Below are positions 51,372 through 60,807 of a stretch of 64,000 bases of DNA, one piece after another. Below the pieces are notes generated by a model that ran no database searches, was not told the DNA's origin, and saw nothing but the letters and a program-made list of their open reading frames with translations. This DNA comes from Skeletonema tropicum. Taxonomy: Eukaryota; Bacillariophyta; Thalassiosirophyceae; Thalassiosirales; Thalassiosiraceae. Positions within the stretch are counted from its first letter, which is position 1. Each line of letters begins with the position of its first letter. Location of the stretch: contig CM074129.1 in NCBI GenBank assembly GCA_037178625.1, forward strand, positions 682,001 to 746,000, read 5' to 3'. The position numbers and the translations under genes were made by a program.

Positions 51372-53839
51372 TATGGGTGGTGACGCTAGTAGCGCGCCTA
51401 AGTACTTGTATTTTCGATCGAAAATTTATAAGTTGGATAGTGTAGTCGAATATTGACTCTATAACAAAAGTAAGACTACCATTAGAAAGCTCTACTCCTC
51501 TACTATTCGAATGATGTGTTGCTTTTGTTATTTGGTCGACTATGAGTCGAGTTACATTCGTCCAAAATCGAGCGTGTTCTTGACTTTAGTGTGTGCTCCC
51601 TTGTACGGCACACCTTCCCAGCTTACGCAATTACCACTGCGAGATAGAGCAGTGAATGTAGATATCGATGGAATACAATGCGTAAGCTGGGAAGGCACGA
51701 GCGACCTAGAACCATCCATTGCGCTCGATGGTATGATTCGTGCGATTTGAATTTTTTTGGTCATTTTTAACTAGCGTTCTCCTAGCAAATCACACAATTC
51801 GGCCTCCAACATGCCGATGACATTCAGAATAGTCGTTCTCGGCAACCAATCGGTCAAATCACTCCGTTCAACTTGCTATACCCTTCACAACAACCCAATA
51901 GACAGATATTGTAAGGTGGCGACGTCAGAGCATTCGTAGTCTCGCTCGTAATAACGGTCAAACTCACCCCATCGTTTCATCGCAATCTTCAATCGCGCCT
52001 CGGCTTCATATTTCCTCCATCGACGTCGCTGTAACGCTATTCCATGATAAAATCTACACTGCACGCCTCCTCTGATCCATAATTGTCATCGATTGACATC
52101 GGCAGGGCATCCATCTGTTCAGCTTTAATGAAACACTGCGCGCGATTGCACAGATCAACTCGCAAGTGGAAGGGAATAATTCTTCTCATGTTCGAAATGG
52201 CGTATCCACCAGGAGAGAGTGTAAACACTGCTCAACATTACCGAGACAGATGATACTTCTGAGGCGGCAATGGTGGGTGAGTCTGGTTATTGTCTCAAGA
52301 ATGGTGGAAGTGGGTCGTGGAAAGCCAATGCATTCGTACCAAATCCCTCACCCTACGACAAGACGAAGATTGCCATCCTCGACTCATCTCCAAACGCACT
52401 AAACTTCCATGCCACAAAATATGGGGGTATCGACCTTCTCCTTGCATGGGTGGCACTCCTCGTCAGATGCTGCTCTTCAAGATGCCGTGTACTATTGCTT
52501 CAGGGAGAGGCAGACAAAGATCAATCTCAAAAAACAACTAGAGCTGATAAGATATGTCACTGAATCTGATGGACATCTGCATCGACACTTCGGTAAAATC
52601 GCCGCCGAACGACAGAAGCTACGGCTTTTATGAGCAACTTATGACCAATCAGGATATGTATTCCACAATGTAGAGCACCATTTGCTAGTGATTTACGCTA
52701 TGCCTTCGTCACCCATGTGATATCAAAATTGACGGCGTTGTAGAAGCGAAAGACACAACTCAAACCCAACTCAATTTAGTGAAAAGAGAGAGAGATCATA
52801 TACTCGTCGTATCATCTGTATTGGATCCATCTCCTTGAGTATCTGTCTTGTACATTCAAGACAATGTCATACATACTACGAGGAAGACTTCATGACTGTA
52901 GTGACGACGAAGAGGATGATGACTAGAGTCCTCACGCAGTGTAGATATTGTAGATATTTGTAGATATAATGCAAGCATCGATGCCTGGAGCTGTTGTAGT
53001 ATTTTCTCCTCGTCTACTACCAATCAAGCCTGTATTGTTCTATCAAGAAATGCATGATATCATTGCCAAATCAATAATTTCATGTCCAAAAAGCTACGAC
53101 AATCCGAGACTATGACAGTCGATAACGGCCCAAATATGGCAGTGATCCTCGATTCTAGTCTTTGAGCTATCCAATGAGCCATCACTCGGTCTATGAGACC
53201 CTTAGGAACATGATACGCTGCTCTATCAAAGATCGGTGATTTTTACGAAATACGCACGAGTCCGTACTTGGAGCGGCATTACGACCAAGACGACTGATAT
53301 CGAGTGAACTAACGTCGGTACCCGTCGAATGAAGAGATCATGGGCTGTCCATAGAGCCATCACACGTGTTGTGAGGAAATGTGGAACGTGGTGAAACTAC
53401 ACACCGAACATGGTGGATTTGATGATGTATTTTTTCTTTGTGATGGAGGGTGAAAGAGCCGGCGCGCCAAATCACTTCACCGATTTTTGGCCCCTTGGAG
53501 GAGCCGACCATTTTGCCCCTACGACCATCAACATCGGTGACGATGATGAAACCAACGATACGAATGGCACGACATGACCCCAATAGACCAATGACTGCGA
53601 GTTGGGGCAGTGATTTGACGATTTGATCACTACAGAGACCATTTTAGGCATAAATGGCTCATTTAACTAGGGGTTTGTTAGTGAAGTGAATATCTTGATT
53701 ACTACGTAAGGAGAGGTGCTAGAATTGCTCCCTTTGCGGTTCATTGGTCCCAGGGGTATGCTGAAGCCGTCTGAGAATTATCAAGGGGATTTTCCAAAAT
53801 TAGTTTTGTTAGTAGATTTAACTAGCGTCACCACCCATA
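51372..53839. mobile_element. 2.47-kb nested element with 19-bp inverted ends
   Basis: The ends are TATGGGTGGTGACGCTAGT and its exact complement (53821-53839). ACAGC flanks both sides (51367-51371, 53840-53844), a 5-bp target duplication. The uninterrupted copy 1 (about 30985-31005) shows the corresponding empty site. The interior carries broken coding traces at 52270-52633 (FVPNPSPYDKTKIAILDSSP, then FRERQTKINLKKQLELIRYV in another frame) and a strong hairpin at 51611-51697. Superfamily is unknown. Confidence 0.75.
51611..51697. repeat. Stem-loop inside the nested element
   Basis: CCTTCCCAGCTTACGCAAT (51611 onward) pairs with ATGCGTAAGCTGGGAAGG (51679-51697) across a ~48-nt loop. Confidence 0.6.
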
Positions 53840-54044
53840 ACAGCATAGGTGTATTCGTTTCGTGTGTGGCGTTAGGGGTGTAAGAGCAGAGGTCGTCATG
53901 GAGAGCATCCTGTGAGCTCAGAATTGGAGGTGAGGAGGGAAAAAGAGAAAGAGTCAAGCATCTCCTGTAGAAAGTCCACATAGGAATCAGTTCAAGATTT
54001 TTAGCCCCAATTGGGGCTAAAAAAAAGAGCCATTTTGACGACCG

Positions 54045-57000
54045 TTTACTAGATAGCATTTTTTATTGTGAAACTTTTTTATTCTCAGCACTTTTTATAG
54101 CGCTGCAGCATCTTTTATTCCTCATTCCGCATCTTTTATAAATTTAGGGATAACTTTAATTTAGTCAATTATTACACTAGTTATTAAGTTTTTTGAGCAC
54201 CTTTTATTCCAACAATTTATATTATTGGCAATTGGCAACTTATTCTTCCACTTGTTAGGTGGCCATCGCTGTCATGCTTGGAAAGCCCCTCAAGCGCCGC
54301 GCGTGGAGGAGAAGGAGGCTCCGCGCGCTTGGAAAAAACGAATCCATCTATCACTCGAGCCGGAGGTAACTTTTACGCAACCTTAAAATCAGATACCACT
54401 AGGGTTATTTGCCAATGTATGGATTCCGACGTTGAATAAAGAGAAAGGGTCAGCTGTGTGTAAGAAGAATCGCCTAACCTTAATGAAAAACGTTACCGTT
54501 TTAAGGCTATTTGCGTCTAATGTAGCTTACACATGAAGATGGTTAGAAGAAGATTATGTGTTTTGAGAAAGCACAAGCAAGATCGACTGAGGCTGTCCCC
54601 GCATGCCGTCCTACCTCCACAAAGTTTGGATCTTCATCACGAGGAGACATGCCCTTCAATTTCTCCCATTCGGAAACACACTTTGACAACGCCTCGCTCA
54701 TGATTGCGGAAGGCTCAAATGCACGGAGTCATCCCATTGCTTCCAGTAGATCTGCCTGCTCCACAATGTGCAACGTGCCAAAGCAAAGCCGAAGTCCGAA
54801 GTCATCAAAGACCAAAGAATGTTATGCCAGCAATTTCAAACCAACGAAGTAGTGTCCGATGCTAATCAGTTAATGATGAGTTTGGATAGGTTTGTGTCAA
54901 GTTGAGGTCCTCAAAAATGCATCCAAGACTGATATAAGAGACAGAGAAGCACAAAATTACAACGAGAACAAGAAGAGCAGAGAGAACAACAAACTCAACA
55001 AGTCAAACTCCAAGGCTCTTAAGGATGCATTCACCTCTGCCGGCTGCCGGACTATGCAGTTAGCAGTAAAGGATCAGTAGTACCTGTTGGCAATGATCAA
55101 GAGGACGTCTTGGCAGACAAAATCCCTGTAACAAAATGCTGCGATGTACGATGTAGAGATGAGCTTGAATTATCAAGGTCGGCGAGTAACTCGAACAGTA
55201 TCAATGGAAAAGCAAGAAAACAAGCGCAAGGCCACTTTTCTTCTCGAATTATCATAAACTGTCTCTGATAGCTCTACAACTATCTATAGTAATGCATGGA
55301 CTTCTTCTTCTACTGTGACCTGTCGGATCACATGCGCTTGATCTTGATGAGTGTAAAACGACTGAACTGCTTGCGCAAAGAATGGCGCGAATGGAGGAAC
55401 GTTTGGGGCATCTTCTTCAGTGCATACCAGTGTCAGTTTGCAAGCTTACGCGTCCTTGCCTCAGAGACTGGAGGCACGCCTCTATCCTTCTTCCACGTAT
55501 CTGGATCCTGATGCATCGTAGCAGAAGAAACACGGATGCCTTCAACAAATTCTGGGTGGAGAAGATGGCTGCAGGGGTTTCCTTCATATGCAATTCTGAT
55601 GGCAGTGGCAAGCAGATTGATGCAACAGTCAGGCATTTCCGCCTCTTGAAGAATGGCAACTTGCCACGCAGCTTAAGGAGATTTAAGGATATCTTACACT
55701 TTGTATCACTTCTTTTATTCTCTACCGTGTCTGTAACACATGCACGCCCGCAGTGCCAAAATAGAGATCTCTAATCCGCTATTTACGATGTCGTCAAGAA
55801 ATCGCATTTCCTCAACCAAAAAGACAAACATCTTGGACGGAGGAGCAGGGTGTCCTCCGGATGCAGCAATTGCAGATTCACAATGCATAATTGATTCTTC
55901 TACGCACAACAACTTCAACCTACCAAAATTACTACTATCACACCAGCTCCAAACCCAAGCAGGCATCTCTTCGTGTTGCCTCTTGTAACCTTCCCAGCAT
56001 CTTTTATTGACTCGCCGAAACACTTAATCACAGCCAATGAGTATAAGATATAGTATAAGATCTTCACAACAACAAAGCAAAAGATATTTCTATCAAGGGA
56101 CACCCAAAGAAAGATGATGATTCGGACGACATGGTATGGAAGGGTGCGCCTCGCTCAGTCAAAGGTATGCTTGATCAGTGGAATGACATGATGCACCGAG
56201 CTCTCAGGATTGCCCGAGATAATGGAGAAGTTGAATACAAAGACAATGTGAGAATATCCAAGTATAGAGTGATGAGGAAATTTGCAGATGAAACTGATAG
56301 CTCCTTTATGAGTGAGACAACTTTCAAGAACTGGCTTGCAGGCGAGCGGAAAGCTCCACTGGACAATGACTGGACGAGAGTCATTAAGAAATTTTCTGAC
56401 AAGCATAAGACAAAGTAAGACTCTTTGATGACCGCTTCATTCTCTGGCTCAATGCCCTCTCTTGCCACACTAGCGGCTTTTCATCTTCTCTCTCTCTCAT
56501 CTCCGTTGCTAAACTAACAGATCTAGGGTGTATCATACCTGCAGGCTTTTCTACTCTCTTTCTCTTAATATCATACTCTATTACTTACTAGAAGCTCCAT
56601 TGTCGTGCATGTCAGAATTGTCGTACACTTGTCATTATAAACTTAATTGTCATGGTCATGGACTTACTTGTCATGGACTTGTTGGTGGTGCAGTGTATTT
56701 AGTAGAGGATTGGGTTCGATCTGGTATACGACAATGACGGAAAAGTTGCATGAACTGATTGGGATAAAGACCAAAGAAGTTGTAGCAATCATGTCGGCTG
56801 ATTTCATCAATTCTGCGGTTTCGTTCGGATTGGAACCGATGTCTTCGACGAACAAAGATAGATAGCATATGGACGCTACCTAGCTACTTTGGCTGGATCC
56901 TCCCGATGGAAAAGATATGCCTTGTACGCTGGCCCACGCCCACGAAACGCCAACAAAAATAAAAAGTGCTGGTAAGAGCGGGTAATAAAAGTTGTCCGGG

Positions 57001-57241
57001 TACATAAATTACCAGCTTTTGGAAATAATAGCTACTGCAGCACATGTTCGTTATCACTTAGCGTAGATAATGTCGCCTCTTGACTCTTGAGGGCCCACCA
57101 GACGTACTTTAAAATTTCTGTTATATATAGTGTCTCCAAAAGCTGTCAGAAAGAGATGATTCTTTAAATATATTACTTGCTGGGATAGTAATAAAAGTTG
57201 CCGGAATAAAAAATTCTAGATTAAAAAGTGCTAACTAGTAA
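54045..57241. mobile_element. 3.2-kb element with CTTTTTATT-rich inverted ends
   Basis: The left end (TTTACTAGATAGCATTTTTTATT) and the reverse of the right end (GTTACTAGTTAGCACTTTTT) are imperfect inverted repeats. Each is followed inward by several (A/C)(A/C)CTTTTATT-type boxes (54060-54220; 56955-57225). Repeated subterminal boxes are typical of cut-and-paste elements with array-binding transposases. The interior has decayed ORFs (54556-56418). It lies hard against both the 50.3-54.0 kb element and the copia LTR, so nested or adjacent insertion is likely. Exact edges and target duplication are unresolved. Confidence 0.5.
54556..56418 (+). pseudogene. Decayed coding region inside the 3.2-kb element
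   Basis: Consecutive short open pieces on the plus strand, in changing frames, share a Lys/Asn/Ser/Arg-rich, helical character: 54556-54852, 54892-55080, 55382-55774, and 56131-56418. The last contains MLDQWNDMMHRALRIARDNG and SETTFKNWLAGERKAPLDND, reminiscent of a helix-turn-helix. No intact domain remains. It is probably the remnant of the element's own protein. Confidence 0.35.
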
Positions 57242-57253
57242 CACCCCCATTTT

Positions 57254-57534
57254 GGCCTGGCCTAGGGATATATTATAGGTACAATAAGTAGACGAGAGAA
57301 AGGATTCTCCTCCTTCACTGTGTCGCCAGATATTCTCAATATGAACCTTCTCTCAGTAAAATGATAATTCTTCTTTTGGTAAAATAATTGATGAACCAGC
57401 ACAGCATCAATGTTGGTAAAATCGAATTATAAGAGGTTTTAACTACGTTGAACAATGCTGGAAAGTGCCGATTATCTTCCAACTTCAATGGAAGGATCGG
57501 TCTGGCAGTCGAGTCGAGTCGAGTCACATCATCA
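57254..57534 (-). repeat. Probable 3' LTR of the copia element
   Basis: On the minus strand a purine tract (GACAGGGGGG, 57535-57544) directly precedes TGATGATGTGACTCGACTCG, the usual polypurine tract then TG start of an LTR. A TG...CA unit of about 280 bp would end at 57254 (CCAGGCCA on the minus strand). The other LTR lies outside the window, so the length is provisional. A (CGAGT)3 microsatellite sits at the LTR start. Confidence 0.5.
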
Positions 57535-57603
57535 CCCCCCTGTCGATGAGACAACAGGAGGAGAGTCGGAGACTCTCAGAAAGCTGGGAAAAAAAAACAT
57601 GAT

Positions 57604-60600
57604 CTATCCCGATCGAGCCGAGGCTGGTTCCGACGCCGAGAGGGAATAATACGGTAAGAAAGATTTAGACGAGAGGTGAGCAGGCACCGTGTGTCCAAAT
57701 TGAAGAAAATTTGATCTGGAGACCATCTGACAGTCCCGCAAACGACGGAAATGAGCATCATCTTTGATTTCTTTCGTGTAAATATCACTAGGATTAATGA
57801 CTCCCGGGATATGCAGAACGTTGACTTCATTGAAGGAGTGGGCTTCACGAACACTATTTTCCCGGAGATTAAGATGCTTTGTGCCCTTATTAGTGACAGA
57901 GTGTGACCATGCTACGCAGGCCTCGTTATCATTGTAGACTGGCGTACATGCTTCAGCTTCGGGAATGTGCAGGTCTTTTGCGAGAAGTTTGATGGCTTGA
58001 GTTTCTTTCACACACTCGTCGGTAGCCAGAATTTCGGCCTCACAAGAACTTCGAGCGGTGCGCTCTTGTCTGATAGAGCGCCAAGCAACTGGCCCCCCTG
58101 TCCTGCAGACGACATATCCAGAGAGTGATCGAAACTTGAACAATTCGATGGGAGCGCCATCGGGAAGGGCATTACCAATTTGCCCTCCCCAACATGCATC
58201 AGCGAAAGAAGTCAGTTGCATGACTTCTGAGGTAGATGGTGGAGTAGCGTCCGTATAAGCTTCTTTATCATGGTGATGAGGGAAGTGATTAAATGCTTGA
58301 AGTGTGTTGCACGCATCGGAATGGAAGGAGATACCGTATTCACTTGTACTATACAGGTACTTGAGGACATGAAGTGCCGCTTGGTAGTGCTGGGCACTCG
58401 GTGCGTGACTATATGAAGCTAGGAACGTGAGTGACGGAGCCACGTCTGGACGGGTACATTGAGCAAGCCAATTAATAGACCCAACAATGCCTTGAAAAAC
58501 CTTGGTGCGTCGTTTTAAGTCCGGATCATTAGCAGCTGGTGGTGGAAGCGAATCAATAGGAAGCCCGGACCTATATGGAGTCATGTTAGGGACTCGTTTG
58601 AATTTGCTCAGGCCAAAACGATGGGCTGTATGGACGGTGAACGCGGATTGAGACATGTGCACTGAGACGTGGCCATTATCGTGACGTTTCCAAAGAAATG
58701 ATGAGCCAAGAAAGTAATCAACATCTCCCATGAAGTCAACAGTTACCTTGGACTTGAGAGCTTGACGGAATAGTTCCTCCTCTTCATCACTAGTCGAGTA
58801 GAACACAAAATCATCAACATACACCCCGATATGAATCATTTTCCTTGTAGCAGGCAGTGTAATCGTGGTAGTAGGTGCCTCGGGAGTAGAGGGAATAGTG
58901 ACAGTCACCATGCCATCGTCGTTTGTAGTGCTCTCAAAGTTGGAGGCGGTCGGATCAACTATACCCGAGAAGATGCAAGGATCATGTGGTGATTGCACTA
59001 AACCCATGTCTCGAAGAATACTAGCGAAGCGATTGAACCAATGACGTGGGCTACGACGAAGGCCATATAGAGTTTTCTTCAGTTTCCAGTACACACCTTT
59101 ATCATAGTCGGGATCGCCCAAAGGAGGACGAACGACCGTGGCTTCATCGTCTGGAAGCACCGCTTGGCAGAAAGCGTTCTTACAGTCGCCTTGTTGAAGA
59201 ACACGCTTTTCACCCACGGCTTTAGAAGTGAGAAGGCGAAGAGACGAGTATTTGAGGACCGGTGCATAGCGGTCGGACTTGCTATAGTATCGATCTTCAT
59301 GATTACCGAGCACAACAATTCTTGATTTGGCACGATGAGGTTTGCCGTCTTTATCTGGCTTAACAACAAGTACACACATAGACGGGATGGCTTTAGGAAT
59401 GGCTCCTGTACGACGAAGGGCCAAATAATCTTTCTTTGAGATACGCTCATAGACGTTGTGATCCATCAAGCCTTGGGCTTCTTCTTGATACGATGCCAAC
59501 CAAACGTGACGATCTGGGTTTGTTGGATGAAGAGCCTGTTGAAGTGATGGTGGGCACGGCGATAGCAGGTTTTTAGCCGAGACGAAGTTTGCTGAAGGGG
59601 CATTGTTAGACGAATTGGGACGGAGAAAAGAGCTAATCGCACCATGACCGGCAATTAGAGTATCATCTCCCACTAGAGTAGTCCAGTTCTGACGAAGGTC
59701 AGGAAGGGGAACGGACCAGTCAATTTGTTTTGAACGAGGATGTTTACGATGAACGAAGGCAAACCCCCCTTGAGGCGAGTAATGAAGATAGCCGCGTTGG
59801 AAAGCGCCATTGTGATCTAGAGTGATTTTGGAATCTTGTCGTAGAAAATGAGGAAGGCCATCAAAGACGTCCGCGACAGCGGAAGCTGCGGCGTCTGGAG
59901 GAGATTCATACGAGACTAAGTCTTCGTAGCTTAATTCAGTAGTACTGCCATTATCCAGATGAATGACATATAGTGACTCAGCTTCAGGAGTGTCTGCTGA
60001 TGAAGAGACGAAAGGAGTGTTGACCATGGGAATGTTCTGAACCGTACCTTTAATAGAAGCGCCGTCTTTCTCAATAGTAACGCGAGTGCCAGGAGGATAT
60101 GGCTCTGGAACCGGGTCAGTATTGTAACGAAGAAGTCCACACGTGAGACCTCCATCATATCGAATGTTCTTGGGGTACATTGTGCCTGGATGGGCACTCT
60201 CATCAAGTTTGAAAGCAGGAGGACGGTAATATTTGCGTGTGACAGGATTGTAGAAAGTGATGGTATTAGTTGCTGGATCCCGACCGACCGCAATACCATC
60301 CAATGTTTGAGCCTGCGATTTAGTACGTGAGTCTGTAGATGTCACGTCCTTATCGTGGGAGAAGAATCCCACCGAGAATAGTTCGAACCATGTACGTGAA
60401 TCCGGTTTCACCCCATGAACTAATTCAAATGGAGATGTAAGTTTATTGTTAAGTCGACCAGGGACTTGATTGAGCATATTGACAGCGTGGTTCAAGGCAA
60501 AGAACCAATAGTCTCTAGGCATTTGTTTCTCCGTCAAGTAGGCTCTCGCCATTTCGATGATAGTACGTCCAAGTGCGTTCCACAAGGCCATTAGCAGATT

Positions 60601-60807
60601 GATAGCCGGCAGGAGCCGCGATGACCCGACTCCTATGTTTGAGAATAAAGCGAAGAGCTTTGCCACCGATGAGTTTCTTGTCAAAATCCGTATGAAAACG
60701 TCGAGGAAGACGACCCGCGTCGGCACGAAAAGATTCGAGAGCATTGACAATCTCTCTGCCCGTGACCGATGTGAGACCATAGATCCATGAATATCTTGTG
60801 GCAACAT
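57604..60807 (-). CDS. pol: Copia pol, distal part: integrase C-terminus, RT, RNase H
   Basis: The integrase-like part starts near 60570 (TIIEMARAYLTEKQMPRDYW, then the SPFELVHGVKPD block); codons above that are the antisense-frame tail of the overlap. RT begins around YERISKKDY and shows SRIVVLGNHEDR, QGDCKNAFCQAVL (first catalytic Asp), LYGLRRSPRHWF and YVDDFVFY (catalytic pair). RNase H follows with FADACWGG, SSCEAEI and VYNDNEACVAW carrying the acidic residues. The domain copies RNA to cDNA and removes template RNA in cytosolic particles. This frame is offset from the upstream integrase frame, so no full Pol can be made without a frame change near 60566-60571. The listed Met start (a TTG) is not biologically meaningful. 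Confidence 0.85.
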   Translation of the reverse strand: MLPQDIHGSMVSHRSRAERLSMLSNLFVPTRVVFLDVFIRILTRNSSVAKLFALFSNIGVGSSRLLPAINLLMALWNALGRTIIEMARAYLTEKQMPRDYWFFALNHAVNMLNQVPGRLNNKLTSPFELVHGVKPDSRTWFELFSVGFFSHDKDVTSTDSRTKSQAQTLDGIAVGRDPATNTITFYNPVTRKYYRPPAFKLDESAHPGTMYPKNIRYDGGLTCGLLRYNTDPVPEPYPPGTRVTIEKDGASIKGTVQNIPMVNTPFVSSSADTPEAESLYVIHLDNGSTTELSYEDLVSYESPPDAAASAVADVFDGLPHFLRQDSKITLDHNGAFQRGYLHYSPQGGFAFVHRKHPRSKQIDWSVPLPDLRQNWTTLVGDDTLIAGHGAISSFLRPNSSNNAPSANFVSAKNLLSPCPPSLQQALHPTNPDRHVWLASYQEEAQGLMDHNVYERISKKDYLALRRTGAIPKAIPSMCVLVVKPDKDGKPHRAKSRIVVLGNHEDRYYSKSDRYAPVLKYSSLRLLTSKAVGEKRVLQQGDCKNAFCQAVLPDDEATVVRPPLGDPDYDKGVYWKLKKTLYGLRRSPRHWFNRFASILRDMGLVQSPHDPCIFSGIVDPTASNFESTTNDDGMVTVTIPSTPEAPTTTITLPATRKMIHIGVYVDDFVFYSTSDEEEELFRQALKSKVTVDFMGDVDYFLGSSFLWKRHDNGHVSVHMSQSAFTVHTAHRFGLSKFKRVPNMTPYRSGLPIDSLPPPAANDPDLKRRTKVFQGIVGSINWLAQCTRPDVAPSLTFLASYSHAPSAQHYQAALHVLKYLYSTSEYGISFHSDACNTLQAFNHFPHHHDKEAYTDATPPSTSEVMQLTSFADACWGGQIGNALPDGAPIELFKFRSLSGYVVCRTGGPVAWRSIRQERTARSSCEAEILATDECVKETQAIKLLAKDLHIPEAEACTPVYNDNEACVAWSHSVTNKGTKHLNLRENSVREAHSFNEVNVLHIPGVINPSDIYTKEIKDDAHFRRLRDCQMVSRSNFLQFGHTVPAHLSSKSFLPYYSLSASEPASARSG

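Larger units (their letters stand above)
50308..54026. mobile_element. Palindrome-ended non-coding element, copy 2, with a nested insert
   Basis: The interior (50330-51365 and 53845-54000) matches copy 1 at 29990-31160 along its length. Here the palindrome near both ends is TTTTTAGCCCC-n-GGGGCTAAAAA (about 50309-50338 and 54000-54025), not the GTCCCC form of copy 1. A separate 2.47-kb element is inserted at 51372-53839. No coding region belongs to the outer element. Confidence 0.6.

Noticed and set aside
5454..60571. Alternative genetic code (stops read as sense)
   Set aside because: TAA, TAG and TGA each end well-formed ORFs in the window, and the interrupting stops are of mixed type.
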